A DNA stretch of 64,000 nt from Planctomycetaceae bacterium (lineage in GTDB: Bacteria > Planctomycetota > Planctomycetia > Pirellulales > Thermoguttaceae): positions 52,318 to 116,317 of the forward strand of contig JAJFVC010000094.1 in assembly GCA_021372005.1 (NCBI GenBank), read 5' to 3'. Positions 27,729-37,335 of the stretch are shown piece after piece. Each line of letters opens with the position of its first letter. Position 1 is the first letter of the stretch. The notes under the pieces were generated by a model. That model made no database searches and was not told the DNA's origin. It worked only from the letters and a program-made list of their open reading frames with translations. The position numbers and the translations under genes are program-made.

Positions 27729-27805
27729 TTTCCCGCAGGAAGGCGGCGAGCCGACGACGGGGCTCGGCGACCTATCCCGGGATCGGGCCGCCAGGGCTGG
27801 TCGGG

Positions 27806-28024
27806 CTAGATAATGCCGCCGTGCGTACGATAGGGCGTGCAGTGGCTAGGCTGATCCAAGAGCCAGAATCGCTCCCACTCGTCCAGTGCATTGCGCAAGT
27901 TTTCGGACGTATAGATCAACTCTTGGTTGCGACGAGCCGGATCGGCCGAATAGGCCGGCAAAATGCATCCGGCGATGGTGCTCAGCAACATGCCGCACGC
28001 CAACGTCAAAAACAAATTACGCAT
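27806..28024 (-). CDS. Small lipoprotein
   Basis: 72 residues. MRNLFLTLACGMLLSTIAGC is a complete lipoprotein signal with lipobox IAGC and lipidated C20. The mature part is 52 residues and ends in LLDQPSHCTPYRTHGGII. GGAGGACC lies 6 bases before the ATG. The SADPARRNQELIYTSE and LLDQPSH-TPYRTHGG segments match, from memory, a small lipoprotein family conserved in Planctomycetes with no known role. The frame is open upstream to 28243 but only this start makes sense. Confidence 0.75.
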   Translation of the reverse strand: MRNLFLTLACGMLLSTIAGCILPAYSADPARRNQELIYTSENLRNALDEWERFWLLDQPSHCTPYRTHGGII

Positions 28025-28314
28025 GGAACGGTCCTCCGTGACACGGTTGTTTTCGCAAAAATGCCCCACGTCCTCGGGGCACCCTTCAATTTCTGATGCA
28101 ACAAAAGCCCGTGAAAAATGATGTTGGGTCGCACATCTGTCTCTTGCAAGGCAAACGTGCTCAACATGAATTCTACACAAAAAAAGCTGACAACCTGATA
28201 AGGCACACACCGCCGCGAGATTGAAAAACCGTCGCGCGACCAACGAAAAGTGATTTGTTTGCGGGGGGGCAAGGACCGGCGGCCTGGGTCGCCTGCCGAT
28301 CGGAGAAAACCGAG

Positions 28315-28692
28315 CTAGGAATTCGGGGGCCCGGCGACGTAACCGGTTGTGGCGCTGGAGGATTCCGGCGTGGCGTCTTTTCCGGCCGCTTTGGCTTTGG
28401 CCGCGGCCTGACGCTCCAGTTCTTTGACGCGTTCCTCCATCTCTTTGCCCGGCTTGAACGTCACGACGAACTTCTCGGGCACGAACACCTTGTCGCCGGT
28501 GCGAGGATTGCGTGCCTTGCGGGGGGCGCGACGCTTTACCTCGAACACGCCGAAATTACGTAACTCAATGCGACGCTCTGCGACCAACGCCTCGACAATC
28601 GCATCGAAGGTTTTCTGAACGATCTCCTTCGTTTGCAGTTGCGTCAGCCCGATTTCCTCGGAAATGGTTCGGACGATCTCTTTTTTGGTCAC
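28315..28692 (-). CDS. HU/IHF-family DNA-binding protein with Lys/Ala tail
   Basis: 125 residues from GTG at 28692 ([16 protein letters not shown]), with AAGGAG 9 bases upstream and a promoter at 28770-28798. Residues 1-92 are a full HU fold ([19 protein letters not shown] arm, then [11 protein letters not shown]). The last 30 residues, rich in Lys, Ala and Ser, extend beyond normal HU and are probably disordered. It bends and compacts DNA. A longer reading from 28770 starts inside the promoter and is rejected. Confidence 0.9.
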   Translation of the reverse strand: MTKKEIVRTISEEIGLTQLQTKEIVQKTFDAIVEALVAERRIELRNFGVFEVKRRAPRKARNPRTGDKVFVPEKFVVTFKPGKEMEERVKELERQAAAKAKAAGKDATPESSSATTGYVAGPPNS

Positions 28693-28769
28693 GACTCGGT
28701 TCTCCTTGTGAGAATGGCGTCGCAGCAGAGCAATGATAAAACTAAGTTTCGCTCTCGAACACTGCTCCA

Positions 28770-28798
28770 AGTGTAGGTGGCGTAATGACTAGTGTCAA
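28770..28798 (-). promoter_or_regulatory. Sigma-70-type promoter of the HU gene
   Basis: Minus-strand TTGACA (28798-28793), 17 bases, TACACT (28775-28770). Transcript start near 28763, leader about 70 bases. One of the best promoters in the window. Confidence 0.75.
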
Positions 28799-29296
28799 GT
28801 GCAATCCGCCTAACCCGCGTTGGAGTGACCTTGGCGAACTTGTCGAACGCACCGGTCCGGAACGACCGGGTGCGAACGGCGTCGAATGAACGCAAGTGTT
28901 TATTTTCAAAGAACTTAAGAACCGACCGATGTTGCAAGTGTGCCGTAACGTGTTGTCGTTCAATGCCTTACGGCGTTCGATCTAGTCCTTTTCGCCCGAA
29001 ATCGGGGCGCATCCATACCACGACCACCGATTCGGCTGCACCCATTATCGGCTGCCCAAACGGAAAACTCCAACTAGACCGCAAATTCGGCAAAGTCCGA
29101 ACTTATGGTCCGGCTACTTTTATTGGTGTATCCGGGGGGGCTGTTTAAAGCTGTCGGACTTTCCTAAAATGTCGGAAGCTTTTTACTCGGTGGGGGGTAT
29201 TAGCGGACGGCGAAAGAACAAGGAAAACGCATTGCAATGGGAAATGAACGGGGTGTAAGAAGTGCATTTGGTAACGGTAAGTTAAAGGAGGGTGCG
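28799..29296. other. Intergenic region upstream of the low-G+C gene, with an inverted repeat
   Basis: About 500 bases without a credible gene. Composition shifts from G+C-rich to A+T-richer toward the right. AAAGTCCGA (29092-29100) and TCGGACTTT (29154-29162) form a perfect 9-base inverted repeat 53 bases apart; TAAAAT (29165-29170) follows as a possible -10 box without a clear -35 box. This may be the left boundary of acquired DNA. Confidence 0.4.
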
Positions 29297-30082
29297 ATGA
29301 CAACACGGCTTCGTATTTTTTATGAAAACTTGAAATGTCTTTCTACAGCGGAACAGAAAAGAGAATGTGAAAAAATTCTGGACGCACTAAAAGCTAAGTC
29401 AGAGCCAACGTTAGCAACATGGTTTTGCGACGCCCTGGACACCATGAAGGACTTTAATAATGTTGACCAGCCGTTTTTGGATAAAGAGTCCACGGCGAGG
29501 AGGAAACCGATTGGGCCTGACTCTCCGAACACCGGAAATGTGATTTGGCTTCTTTGCGAGGAACAAAAAAGTAAAGGGGGCATCCATGTTTCGGGGATTC
29601 CTGAGTACTGCTTTCAGTATATTGAGCGGGAGGTTCCGCCGATGAGGGTCGCGAATGGAAATCAACCCAAGTCGGGTGCTGGGGGAATCGACTACATTGC
29701 TCGGTGTGGACAAACGCCGATTTTGGGTGAAATTAAGGTGGAATCTGACGGGAATCCATTTTATGCATTCGTTCAATTATTGACCTATCTCTCGGAGATG
29801 GCAACCATCAATCAGGTTAAGAGGGCGAATAAGTACAAACTCTTTGGAGAATCGATAGGGGAATCTCCGGCTTTCGACCTTCATATGATGTTGGTGGATT
29901 TCAATGACCGTGGTGAAAAAGGGGGGATGGTCAAATCAACACAAGAGTTGGCTAGGGAGTTTAAGAAACGGCTTCAGGAGGACTTTCCAAAAATTGCGGG
30001 TGTGCTCGGCAGAATTTTCTGTCTCACGGCTTGCAGTAAAGAAAAGCCTTTGGAGTTGATCGCGAAATGGGTTGAGGAATAG
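29297..30082 (+). CDS. Low-G+C orphan protein with PD-(D/E)XK nuclease-like core
   Basis: 261 residues; AAGGAGG 5 bases before the ATG fixes the start. The core reads GGIDYIAR (D132), then ILGEIKVE (E145, K147), then QLLTY (Q160, Y164): the D-x12-E-x-K plus downstream Q-x3-Y arrangement of PD-(D/E)XK nucleases. N-terminal 110 residues are helical; the C-terminus is charged. Base use is unlike the neighbours: two counted 60-base lines hold 38% and 47% G+C (29341-29400, 29701-29760). No methylase, helicase or recombinase adjoins it. Likely acquired by transfer; a defence or DNA-processing role (loosely like Shedu-type or restriction nucleases) is inference only. Confidence 0.6.
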   Translation: MTTRLRIFYENLKCLSTAEQKRECEKILDALKAKSEPTLATWFCDALDTMKDFNNVDQPFLDKESTARRKPIGPDSPNTGNVIWLLCEEQKSKGGIHVSGIPEYCFQYIEREVPPMRVANGNQPKSGAGGIDYIARCGQTPILGEIKVESDGNPFYAFVQLLTYLSEMATINQVKRANKYKLFGESIGESPAFDLHMMLVDFNDRGEKGGMVKSTQELAREFKKRLQEDFPKIAGVLGRIFCLTACSKEKPLELIAKWVEE

Positions 30083-30166
30083 CAGCCAACGTCGTTATGT
30101 TTGCTTTCGGTTTTCTGCCGTTGTAATTTTATCAGCTTGATGGTGTTGTCGTTTCGGGTATGGGCG

Positions 30167-30901
30167 TTAGTCTCGCGGGCGTTCGGCCGCGCAGAGATAC
30201 TCGACCAGCGGGGCTTGGGCGGCGTTGATCTTTTGGAGGGCGAAACCGGCTCGCGCAAGCAGACCTTCCATGATCCAATCGAGCGTGCTGTATTCCTTGG
30301 CGATGTGCATGGTGAACTCCGGCCGCATCGCCGGCGGCACCGTGCGGATGATCGCGTCGAACTGGCCGCGCGGGTCGCGGTCATTGGACGAAAAAACTAC
30401 GTCGCGCAGCACGAAACGACCGCCAGGTTTTAGCGTGCGGTGAATTTTGCACAGGGCGACGGCTTTCCACACGTCGGGCAAGTGGTGCAGCACGGCCACG
30501 GACACGGCGGCGTCGAACTCGGCCGGGGCGGCTGTGAACGTCAAGAAACCGGCCTTGCGAAACTCGACTTCGGACAGCCCGGCGGCATTGGCCCGGTCTG
30601 CGGCAAATTGCAACATCGCCGACGAGATGTCCAACGCCGTGACGCGGTGACCGGACGCGGCGGCGGCCAACGCAAAATGGCCCGTGCCGGTGCCGATCTC
30701 TAGAATGCGAGAACCCTTGGGCAACGCCAGAAGATCGAGGATCGCGGCGTCTTCGGCGGCCAGATTGCGAAATTGGCCCATGCGACGTTCGTACCGGGCT
30801 ACCTCGGCCGTGTCGGCGTAGTCGGTGCCCACCTGCTGCATTTCGTTCCATTGCCAGGCGGGCAGGGCGTCGGACGGTTTGCTATGTTTAGGTTGACTCA
30901 T
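30167..30901 (-). CDS. Class I SAM-dependent methyltransferase
   Basis: 244 residues from ATG 30901, which has GGAGGG 5 bases upstream. Motif I ILEIGTGTGHFAL lies near 66-78, VTALDISSAML is motif II and VAVLHHLPD with RTLKPGGRFVLRD are the later motifs of the UbiE/Methyltransf_11 family. The substrate is unknown. The start lies 14 bases inside the upstream DUF1330 gene, so the two are translationally linked. An extra upstream in-frame start at 30946 is less likely. Confidence 0.85.
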   Translation of the reverse strand: MSQPKHSKPSDALPAWQWNEMQQVGTDYADTAEVARYERRMGQFRNLAAEDAAILDLLALPKGSRILEIGTGTGHFALAAAASGHRVTALDISSAMLQFAADRANAAGLSEVEFRKAGFLTFTAAPAEFDAAVSVAVLHHLPDVWKAVALCKIHRTLKPGGRFVLRDVVFSSNDRDPRGQFDAIIRTVPPAMRPEFTMHIAKEYSTLDWIMEGLLARAGFALQKINAAQAPLVEYLCAAERPRD

Positions 30902-31193
30902 CACATCCCTCCACGAGGATGGCGCGGGCGGTGGTTGAGTTTTCACGCAGTCCGACGATCGCTCGGTACTCGGGCGAGGTCCACCATCGTCGCACGTGGT
31001 CGGCCGACGGAAACTCGATCACGATGATCCGTTCGGGGTTCCACGCACCGCTCAGCGTCGTGATGGCGCCGCCTCGGGCCCGATAGCGTCCGCCGTAATG
31101 TTCGACGATCGGACGAACTTTTTCGACATACTGCGCGTAATCGGCCGCCGACGGCGGGCGGACCGCAATGTCGATGATCACATAAACGGCCAT
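30888..31193 (-). CDS. DUF1330 family protein
   Basis: 101 residues starting MAVYVIIDIAVRPPSAADYA, with the ferredoxin-like dimeric alpha/beta-barrel pattern of DUF1330: YVEKVRPIVEHYGGRYRARGG and then RIIVIEFPSADHVRRWW followed by SPEYRAI. No catalytic function is established for the family. It overlaps the methyltransferase start by 14 bases and follows the transglutaminase-like gene by 26 bases. Confidence 0.88.
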   Translation of the reverse strand: MAVYVIIDIAVRPPSAADYAQYVEKVRPIVEHYGGRYRARGGAITTLSGAWNPERIIVIEFPSADHVRRWWTSPEYRAIVGLRENSTTARAILVEGCDEST

Positions 31194-31219
31194 GTTGGTC
31201 AACGCCTCGTGCGGCGTCC

Positions 31220-31885
31220 CTAGGATGCTGGAGCGTTCACAAAAAACTCCGGCGGCTTTCCTTTCACCAACAGTTGAGAAATCGCCTCGCCGGCCGTGGC
31301 GGCCGTGGTCAGACATTGTACGACGACCGGCAGCGGCTCGGCGAAAATCACCGGGCAGATCTCCTCGCCCAACGCCGGGTTGGTCGGAAATGCAAGTTGC
31401 TCGCGGTCCAGTTGAAACTGCGCGTCGACGCCGGGTTTGTTGCCGCGGGGATCGATACGTATCCAACGTTCGAGGCTTTTTAGGTGCACGGCGCAGAGTC
31501 CGTGCAGAGTCATGTCGGCGGACTGTTCATTGTATCGGAGCCACTGATAGCAAAAACCGGCGGGAATGCCGACAGATCGAAACAGAGCGACCAGCAGATG
31601 CGATTTGGCGAAACACATGCCCGTCCGCAGCCGCAAAACGTCGCTCGCCCGGCACGTCAACGTTTGGTGACCGGCGTCGCACGAGTGAGGGATGTTGTCG
31701 CGGACCCACTCGAAGAGATGTTTGGCTCGCGTGGCTTCCGAACCACCATGGGCGGTGATTTGATTGGCCGTCGCGGCGATGGTCGGCGCGCGCCAGTCGA
31801 TCACGTCGCTCTGGGCCAGGTAGTCGTCCAGCCGCTCGGATTTGGGCCGGCACGGCAGTGGATTGTTTTCTAGGGGTGCGTTCAT
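31220..31885 (-). CDS. Transglutaminase-like cysteine protease-fold protein
   Basis: 221 residues. The transglutaminase core is present with its triad: C91 in RTGMCFAKSH, H128 in LHGLCAVHL and D145 in WIRIDPRGN. No signal peptide or membrane segment is seen, so it is cytoplasmic. Such bacterial proteins are peptidases or amidases of mostly unknown substrate. It is the first of a three-gene run with DUF1330 and a methyltransferase. Confidence 0.85.
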   Translation of the reverse strand: MNAPLENNPLPCRPKSERLDDYLAQSDVIDWRAPTIAATANQITAHGGSEATRAKHLFEWVRDNIPHSCDAGHQTLTCRASDVLRLRTGMCFAKSHLLVALFRSVGIPAGFCYQWLRYNEQSADMTLHGLCAVHLKSLERWIRIDPRGNKPGVDAQFQLDREQLAFPTNPALGEEICPVIFAEPLPVVVQCLTTAATAGEAISQLLVKGKPPEFFVNAPAS

Positions 31886-32000
31886 AACCGGTCACGCTTG
31901 CTGCGCACATCGTGGGCTTCGGCGTCGATTGGTTGCACGTTGCGTCCTCATCAGGGAGTGGACACGATCGGGCGACGACAGGTTCGTCGGCGGGATGGGA

Positions 32001-32429
32001 TCAAAAGTGGCGGGTTCGTTCGAGAACGACGCGATTGCCGGGCTTGGGGAACTCGACGTGGGACATGAACGCCCGCATGAGCATCACGCCGCGTCCGCCG
32101 GGACAGCCGAGGTGCGACGGGTCGGTCGGGTCGGGCACGGAGTCGGGATTGAAGCCGGGGCCCTCGTCGGTGATTTCGACGCGGATCTTTTCGGGCGAAA
32201 CGCGGCAGCAGAACCGAACGTGCTTGGAGCAGTCCAGCGAGTTGCCGTGATAGATCGCGTTGATCAACGCCTCGTCAACAGCCAGATGGACCGCGAAAAC
32301 GTCGCGACGCGCCCAATGTTGGGCTTCGAGCCGCTGGAGCACGTCGTCCAACATCCGGCGTCCGATCACCGGATCGTTGGGGATGATCTCATCGCACTGC
32401 CAGGTCCATTTCTCGTCGGACGTCGACAT
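32001..32429 (-). CDS. RsbW-like anti-sigma kinase (HATPase_c)
   Basis: 142-residue GHKL ATPase of the RsbW/SpoIIAB type: N-box HLAVDEALINAIYHGN near 48-63, G1 box ITDEGPGFNP near 86-95, and GGRGVMLMRAFM near 111-122. Such proteins bind a sigma factor or other target and phosphorylate a STAS antagonist. The antagonist gene lies 35 bases upstream, so the two form a partner-switching pair. Which sigma factor or output they control is not shown here. Confidence 0.88.
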   Translation of the reverse strand: MSTSDEKWTWQCDEIIPNDPVIGRRMLDDVLQRLEAQHWARRDVFAVHLAVDEALINAIYHGNSLDCSKHVRFCCRVSPEKIRVEITDEGPGFNPDSVPDPTDPSHLGCPGGRGVMLMRAFMSHVEFPKPGNRVVLERTRHF

Positions 32430-32464
32430 GATTTTCCGACGGGGCCCGCAAGGTCCCGCTTGGT

Positions 32465-32818
32465 TCAGAACGCCGCCAGGGCGTCGGCTTCGTCGTCCTT
32501 GATGTCGAACAGGCGGTTTAGTTTGGTGATGGCGAACACCTCGTAAATCTCCGGCCGAATGTTCGACAGCTTGAACGTGCCGCCGTGCGCCTTCATTTTT
32601 TTGTCCAACGTGATCAGCTTGCCCAACGCCGCGCTGGAAAGAAACTCGACGGACGAAAAGTTCAACAACAGCCGACGGCAGTTGTCCAATTCGACCAACT
32701 GAAACAACTCTTGGCCGAGTTGCTGAATATTCAAGTCCTCGACGATCTTGCGGTCTCGAAAACGAACCACCGTCACATCGCCGACCTCGGTCACGTCCAA
32801 GCGCCGGTACGCCGTCAT
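32465..32818 (-). CDS. STAS-domain anti-sigma factor antagonist
   Basis: 117 residues of the SpoIIAA/RsbV fold. The phosphorylation loop reads NFSSVEFLSSAALGKL, with S61/S62 at the site modified by the partner kinase. GGAAGGAG lies 7 bases before the ATG at 32818. It pairs with the RsbW-like gene downstream. Upstream, 122 bases separate it from purN; it may be read from the ileS promoter or its own. Confidence 0.9.
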   Translation of the reverse strand: MTAYRRLDVTEVGDVTVVRFRDRKIVEDLNIQQLGQELFQLVELDNCRRLLLNFSSVEFLSSAALGKLITLDKKMKAHGGTFKLSNIRPEIYEVFAITKLNRLFDIKDDEADALAAF

Positions 32819-32940
32819 CGAAAATCTCCTTCCACGCAGTCCCAGACTCCACGAAGCGCGAACAAAAGTGTTAGGGCCGCGATCATCATACTCCCGAGGG
32901 GGATCGGCGGTCAAGGGGGGCGGCTCGGCACGCCGCACGG

Positions 32941-33573
32941 CTATTTCGCCGGACGGATGCGTACGCGCCGGCCTTCGACCGTCACTCGTCCGGTGGCGAT
33001 CCACCGCAACGCCTCGGGATACGCCTCGCATTCGGCCTCGAACACCCGAGCGGCCAGCGTCTCGGGCGTGTCGTCGTCCAGAACCGGCACCGCCTTTTGG
33101 ACGATCACCGGTCCGTGATCGTATTGGTTGTCGGCGAAATGGACCGTGCAGCCGCTCAGTTTCGCGCCGAACTCGAGCACGGCTTCGTGCACATGGTGGC
33201 CGTAAAAACCCTCGCCGCAGAAGGAAGGAATCAGCGCCGGATGGATGTTCACGACGCGATGGTGGAAATCGTCGGGAATGGTCAGCCGTTTCAAAAAACC
33301 GCCCAGCACGACCAGATCAATTCGAGCCGCGCGGCAGCGATCGAAAATCTCCCGGCTGAAGGCGTTGGGATCGGCGAACGATTTTCGCTCGACCACGGCG
33401 ATCGGAATTCCGGCGTCGGCGGCGAACTGCAATCCACGCGACGTCGGGCTGCTCGAAACGACCAGGCCGATTTCGACGGGCAGTTGTCCGTCGCGGATTT
33501 TTTCGATCAGGTTTTTGAGCGTCGTACCCCCGCCCGAAATCAACACGGCGATGCGAAACGGTTGAGATGCCAT
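32941..33573 (-). CDS. purN: Phosphoribosylglycinamide formyltransferase
   Basis: Transfers a formyl group from 10-formyl-THF to GAR in purine synthesis. 210 residues with ISGGGTTLKNLI near 12-23 and the catalytic residues N109, H111 (NIHPALIPSF) and D152 (DNQYDHGPVI). Normal length. It starts 26 bases after the ileS stop and is probably cotranscribed. Confidence 0.95.
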   Translation of the reverse strand: MASQPFRIAVLISGGGTTLKNLIEKIRDGQLPVEIGLVVSSSPTSRGLQFAADAGIPIAVVERKSFADPNAFSREIFDRCRAARIDLVVLGGFLKRLTIPDDFHHRVVNIHPALIPSFCGEGFYGHHVHEAVLEFGAKLSGCTVHFADNQYDHGPVIVQKAVPVLDDDTPETLAARVFEAECEAYPEALRWIATGRVTVEGRRVRIRPAK

Positions 33574-33599
33574 GCGACGTCCTTTGCTTTTGGCTTCGG

Positions 33600-36500
33600 T
33601 CAGACGACTTTCACATATAACTGGGCCGCGAAATCGGCCACCTCGATCGGCAGCGGATCGACGTCGGTCAGCGGCGCGGGCGTCAGTTCGGCCGCTAACG
33701 TCTCGCCACGAATGTAGTCGGCGAATTGCTCGACGGCCGCTTGTAGTTCGGGCGAGTCGGTGACCAGGCCCACCGCGATCCGATCGGTGAACTCGCAGCC
33801 GAGCTCCTTGCGGCGATCTTGAATGGCTCGGACCAGATCCCGCGCAAACCCCTCGCGGATCAGATCCGGCGTCAGCTCGGTCGCCAGTACCACCACGGTC
33901 GAGCGACCTTGGGCGGCCGCCCAGCCCGGCTTGGCTTGCAGCCGCACTTGAATCTCGTCGCCGTCGAGCACGACCGGTCCGTCGGGCAGATCGACTGTGA
34001 TGCGGCCCTCGGCTTGCAGGGCGGCCATCAGGCGGTCGCCGTTGGCGGCGGCCAACGCTTTACGCAGCGCCGGCAACCGCTTGCCGAGCTTCGGGCCGAG
34101 TTTTTTCAGATCGGGCAGCACGCTGTAGGTGATGTACTCGGCGCCTTCGGTGGTGAACTCCATCCGCTTGACGTTCAACTCGTCGCAGATCATGCCGGAG
34201 TGCTCTTCGAGCCACGACTTGTGGGCGTCGTCGGCCATGACCACCTCGACGCGGCTCAGCGGCTGCCGCACTTTCAGCTTCGCACCCATCCGAGCGCTGC
34301 GGCCCAGCGACACCACCTCGCGGGCCAACGCCATCCGCTCGGATAGTTGTTGGTCGATCCGATTGGCGTCGGACTTCGGATAGTCGCACAGGTGGACGCT
34401 CACCGGCGGCCGCTGCGGCTCGGGCCGATCGGCGAACTCGGCCACCGCGAGATTCTGCCACATTGTCTCGGCCAAAAACGGCGTGAACGGCGCGATCAGC
34501 TTCGAGACGGTCAGCAGGCATTCGTAGAGCGTCCAGTAGGCGTCGGCCTTGTCGCGCGAACGCTCGGCGCTCCAAAACCGATCGCGGCTCAGCCGGACGA
34601 ACCAGTTGGACAGGGCGTCGACGAACTCGTTCAATTGCTGGCACGCCCCGTAGTTGTCAAAAACGTCCATTCGCTCGATCACCGTGGCGATGGTCCGATT
34701 CAACTCGCTCAAAATCCAGCGATCGACCTGCCGTCGGGTCGAGGCGGGCATCGACGTTTTGCCCTTCGCCAGTTCGGCGGGACCGAGCTGGCCGACGGGG
34801 CCCGACAGCTCCGACGCCGGATCGAATCCGTCGATGTTCGCGTAGATCACGAAGAAACTGTAGACGTTCCACAACCGCAACAGGAACTCGGGAATGCAGT
34901 CCTTGATGGCCTGCTCGTTGTAGCGGATCGACGTCCACGGCGGTTGATTGGCGAAAAAGTACCACCGCAAGGCGTCCGCCCCGTAACGATCGAAAATTTC
35001 GTTCGGCTCGCGATAATTCCGCTTGCTCTTCGACATTTTTTGGCCGTCCTCGCCCAGCATCAGGCCCAGGACGACGCAATTTTTGTACGGATGTGGGAAC
35101 GGAACCGCGGGCGTTTGTTTTTTGTCGGCCGCCTCGTCGTCGGCGAACAGCAACGTGCTGATGGCCAGCAGACTGTAAAACCATCCGCGGGTCTGATCGA
35201 TCGCCTCGCTGATGAAGTCGGCCGGAAATTGGCCGGCAAACTGCTCGTGCGAGCCGGGCTTGTTCGGATAGCCCCACTGGGCGAACGGCATCGCACCGGA
35301 GTCGAACCAACAGTCGATCACCTCGGGCACGCGGCGCATCCGGGCGCCCGGCGCTTTGGGCGAGTCGTAGGTGATCGCGTCGATATACGGTTTGTGGACG
35401 CGCAAGTCGTCGGGCAGCGTCGGGTCTTGCCGCTTGGCTTTCTCCCAAGTGTCGACGCCCGAGACGCCCGGCTTGTGCAGCAACTCGTCGTAGGAACCGA
35501 TCGCCTCTTGATAGCCCGTTTTCTCGCAAACCCAAATCGGCAGCGGCGTGCCCCAGTAGCGTTCACGCGACAGGGCCCAATCGACGTTCGTCTCCAGAAA
35601 ATTGCCAAATCGGCCGTCTTGGATGTGTTCCGGAAGCCAATGGATGTGGCGGTTGTTTTCCAACATCTTGTCTTTAACGACCGTCGTGCGGATAAACCAG
35701 CTTTTGCGAGGGTATTGAATCAGCGGATCCTCGTCGGCCCGCCAGCAGAACGGATAGTCGTGCAAATATTGCTCTTGATGGAACAATTTTTTTTGTTCCT
35801 TCAGCCAGCGCGTGATGTCGCGGTCGCAATCCTTGACCCAACGGCCCTGATAGGCGGGCGTCTCGGCGGTGAAGCGTCCGTCGGGCCCTACGGAGCAAAT
35901 CAGCTCGGGCCCCTCGCCGTCGACGAACTGTGCAATCTCCGCTTGCAGCACGTCGAAGTCGACCTCGCCGAACGCCGGCGCTTGATGCACGATGCCCGAA
36001 CCGGAATCGGTCGTGACGAAATCGGCTGGCACGACGCGCCACGCGATGGCCTGTCGGCCGCCCTGTTTCAATGCGCCTTGTTTGTGGCCATCGCGGTCGT
36101 AGTAGAACGAAAACGGCGGTCGGTAGCGCAGGCCCAGCAGTTGCCGACCCGGCAAGGTGGCCTCGACGTGGAATCGCTTGCCGGCCTTGGTCATGACCGT
36201 TTCGACCAGTGCGGAGGCTAGCACCAAGCGACGCGGCTCGCCCTCGGCCTCGACGATCGAGTAGTCCAGATCGGGCTTGACCGCCGCAAACTGATTGCTC
36301 GGCAGCGTCCACGGCGTTGTGGTCCAGACCAGCAGATCGGCGTCCTTCAAAACCTTTTGACCCTCTTCGAGCGGTTGGTCGATCAGCGGGAACTTAACAT
36401 ACACGCTCGGATCGGCCACTTCGCGATAGCCCTGGCCCACCTCGCCGGAACTCAGCGCGGTGCCGCCTTGAGCCCACCACCAGACGATTTTGTGGCCCTG

Positions 36501-37019
36501 ATAGAGCAGCCCCCGATCGAACAGCGTTTTGAGCGCCCACCAGACGCTTTCCACATAGCTTTGGTGAAAAGTGACATAAGCCTCGGGCAGATGGATCCAA
36601 AAACCGAGCCGCTCGGTCAGATGCTCCCATTGCTGGGTGTACCGAAAAACGCTCTCAACGCATTTGCGGATGAACGGCTCGATCCCATAGGCTTCGATGT
36701 CTTCTTTCGAGTGGATGCCCAGTTCTTTGCAGACCTCGACCTCGACCGGCAGCCCGTGGGTGTCCCAGCCGGCCTTGCGGCGGCAGAGGTATCCTCGCAT
36801 GGTTTTGTAACGAGGAAAAAGGTCCTTAATCGAGCGGGTTAGACAATGGCCTGGATGGGGGAGCCCGTTGGCTGTGGGCGGTCCCTCATAGAAGACAAAC
36901 GAGGGCGAGTTGCTTCGCGCGGCCAGGGTTTTTTCGTAAATTTTCCCCTGTTTCCAGAACTGAATGATCTGTTGCTCGATCTTTGGGAAGGAAACGGAGC
37001 TTTCGACAGGCTTGAACAT
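33600..37019 (-). CDS. ileS: Isoleucyl-tRNA synthetase, type 2 (eukaryote-like)
   Basis: 1139 residues, longer than type 1 bacterial enzymes. HPGH at 55-58, [12 protein letters not shown] (the eukaryotic/type 2 form, against GWDCHGLP of type 1), the editing domain in the middle, and KMSKS near 661. The C-terminus lacks the zinc finger of type 1 enzymes. Type 2 IleS proteins are typically less sensitive to mupirocin; that is family knowledge. A promoter at 37169-37196 leaves a leader of about 140 bases. Confidence 0.96.
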   Translation of the reverse strand: MFKPVESSVSFPKIEQQIIQFWKQGKIYEKTLAARSNSPSFVFYEGPPTANGLPHPGHCLTRSIKDLFPRYKTMRGYLCRRKAGWDTHGLPVEVEVCKELGIHSKEDIEAYGIEPFIRKCVESVFRYTQQWEHLTERLGFWIHLPEAYVTFHQSYVESVWWALKTLFDRGLLYQGHKIVWWWAQGGTALSSGEVGQGYREVADPSVYVKFPLIDQPLEEGQKVLKDADLLVWTTTPWTLPSNQFAAVKPDLDYSIVEAEGEPRRLVLASALVETVMTKAGKRFHVEATLPGRQLLGLRYRPPFSFYYDRDGHKQGALKQGGRQAIAWRVVPADFVTTDSGSGIVHQAPAFGEVDFDVLQAEIAQFVDGEGPELICSVGPDGRFTAETPAYQGRWVKDCDRDITRWLKEQKKLFHQEQYLHDYPFCWRADEDPLIQYPRKSWFIRTTVVKDKMLENNRHIHWLPEHIQDGRFGNFLETNVDWALSRERYWGTPLPIWVCEKTGYQEAIGSYDELLHKPGVSGVDTWEKAKRQDPTLPDDLRVHKPYIDAITYDSPKAPGARMRRVPEVIDCWFDSGAMPFAQWGYPNKPGSHEQFAGQFPADFISEAIDQTRGWFYSLLAISTLLFADDEAADKKQTPAVPFPHPYKNCVVLGLMLGEDGQKMSKSKRNYREPNEIFDRYGADALRWYFFANQPPWTSIRYNEQAIKDCIPEFLLRLWNVYSFFVIYANIDGFDPASELSGPVGQLGPAELAKGKTSMPASTRRQVDRWILSELNRTIATVIERMDVFDNYGACQQLNEFVDALSNWFVRLSRDRFWSAERSRDKADAYWTLYECLLTVSKLIAPFTPFLAETMWQNLAVAEFADRPEPQRPPVSVHLCDYPKSDANRIDQQLSERMALAREVVSLGRSARMGAKLKVRQPLSRVEVVMADDAHKSWLEEHSGMICDELNVKRMEFTTEGAEYITYSVLPDLKKLGPKLGKRLPALRKALAAANGDRLMAALQAEGRITVDLPDGPVVLDGDEIQVRLQAKPGWAAAQGRSTVVVLATELTPDLIREGFARDLVRAIQDRRKELGCEFTDRIAVGLVTDSPELQAAVEQFADYIRGETLAAELTPAPLTDVDPLPIEVADFAAQLYVKVV

Positions 37020-37168
37020 GGTGGGACGCTGGTCCGAGGGGCAAAGTGAAGGCGAATGCCAATTTTGGCTGAAATCGTTGCAATTTTCGGGGGGACCGTC
37101 TATGGATGAAAGGAACGAAGGACGGCGCCGCCCGAGTTTTGAACCGCCCTTTGGGGATAAAACACCTC

Positions 37169-37196
37169 ATCTTAGCACGTCTGGGGGCTGTTTCAA
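37169..37196 (-). promoter_or_regulatory. Probable ileS promoter
   Basis: Minus-strand TTGAAA (37196-37191), 16 bases, TAAGAT (37174-37169). The leader is about 140 bases; I do not see a T-box. Confidence 0.5.
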
Positions 37197-37252
37197 TCCG
37201 TGGTTGTTGTGGCATTCGCTATCGCGGAATGTCGATGTTGAATGGTAGACTG

Positions 37253-37281
37253 TTGTCGAATGGCAAGTTATTAAGCATAAT
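37253..37281 (+). promoter_or_regulatory. Probable promoter of the Ser/Thr kinase gene
   Basis: TTGTCG (37253-37258), 17 bases, CATAAT (37276-37281); start codon at 37336, leader about 48 bases. Confidence 0.55.
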
Positions 37282-37335
37282 ACATTTAACTCTGTTCAAA
37301 TTTTCAGGCTCCTTGCGATTCGTCTCGAAGCATCC

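Noticed and set aside
28693..28770. Longer HU start at 28770
   Set aside because: It would begin inside the -10 box of the HU promoter; the GTG at 28692 has a proper ribosome site.
34347..36221. 624-codon plus-strand open frame opposite ileS
   Set aside because: Shadow of the ileS coding strand; no motif or ribosome site.
37020..37168. T-box leader upstream of ileS
   Set aside because: The leader is long enough only for a short RNA and I see no T-box sequence or specifier-loop arrangement.
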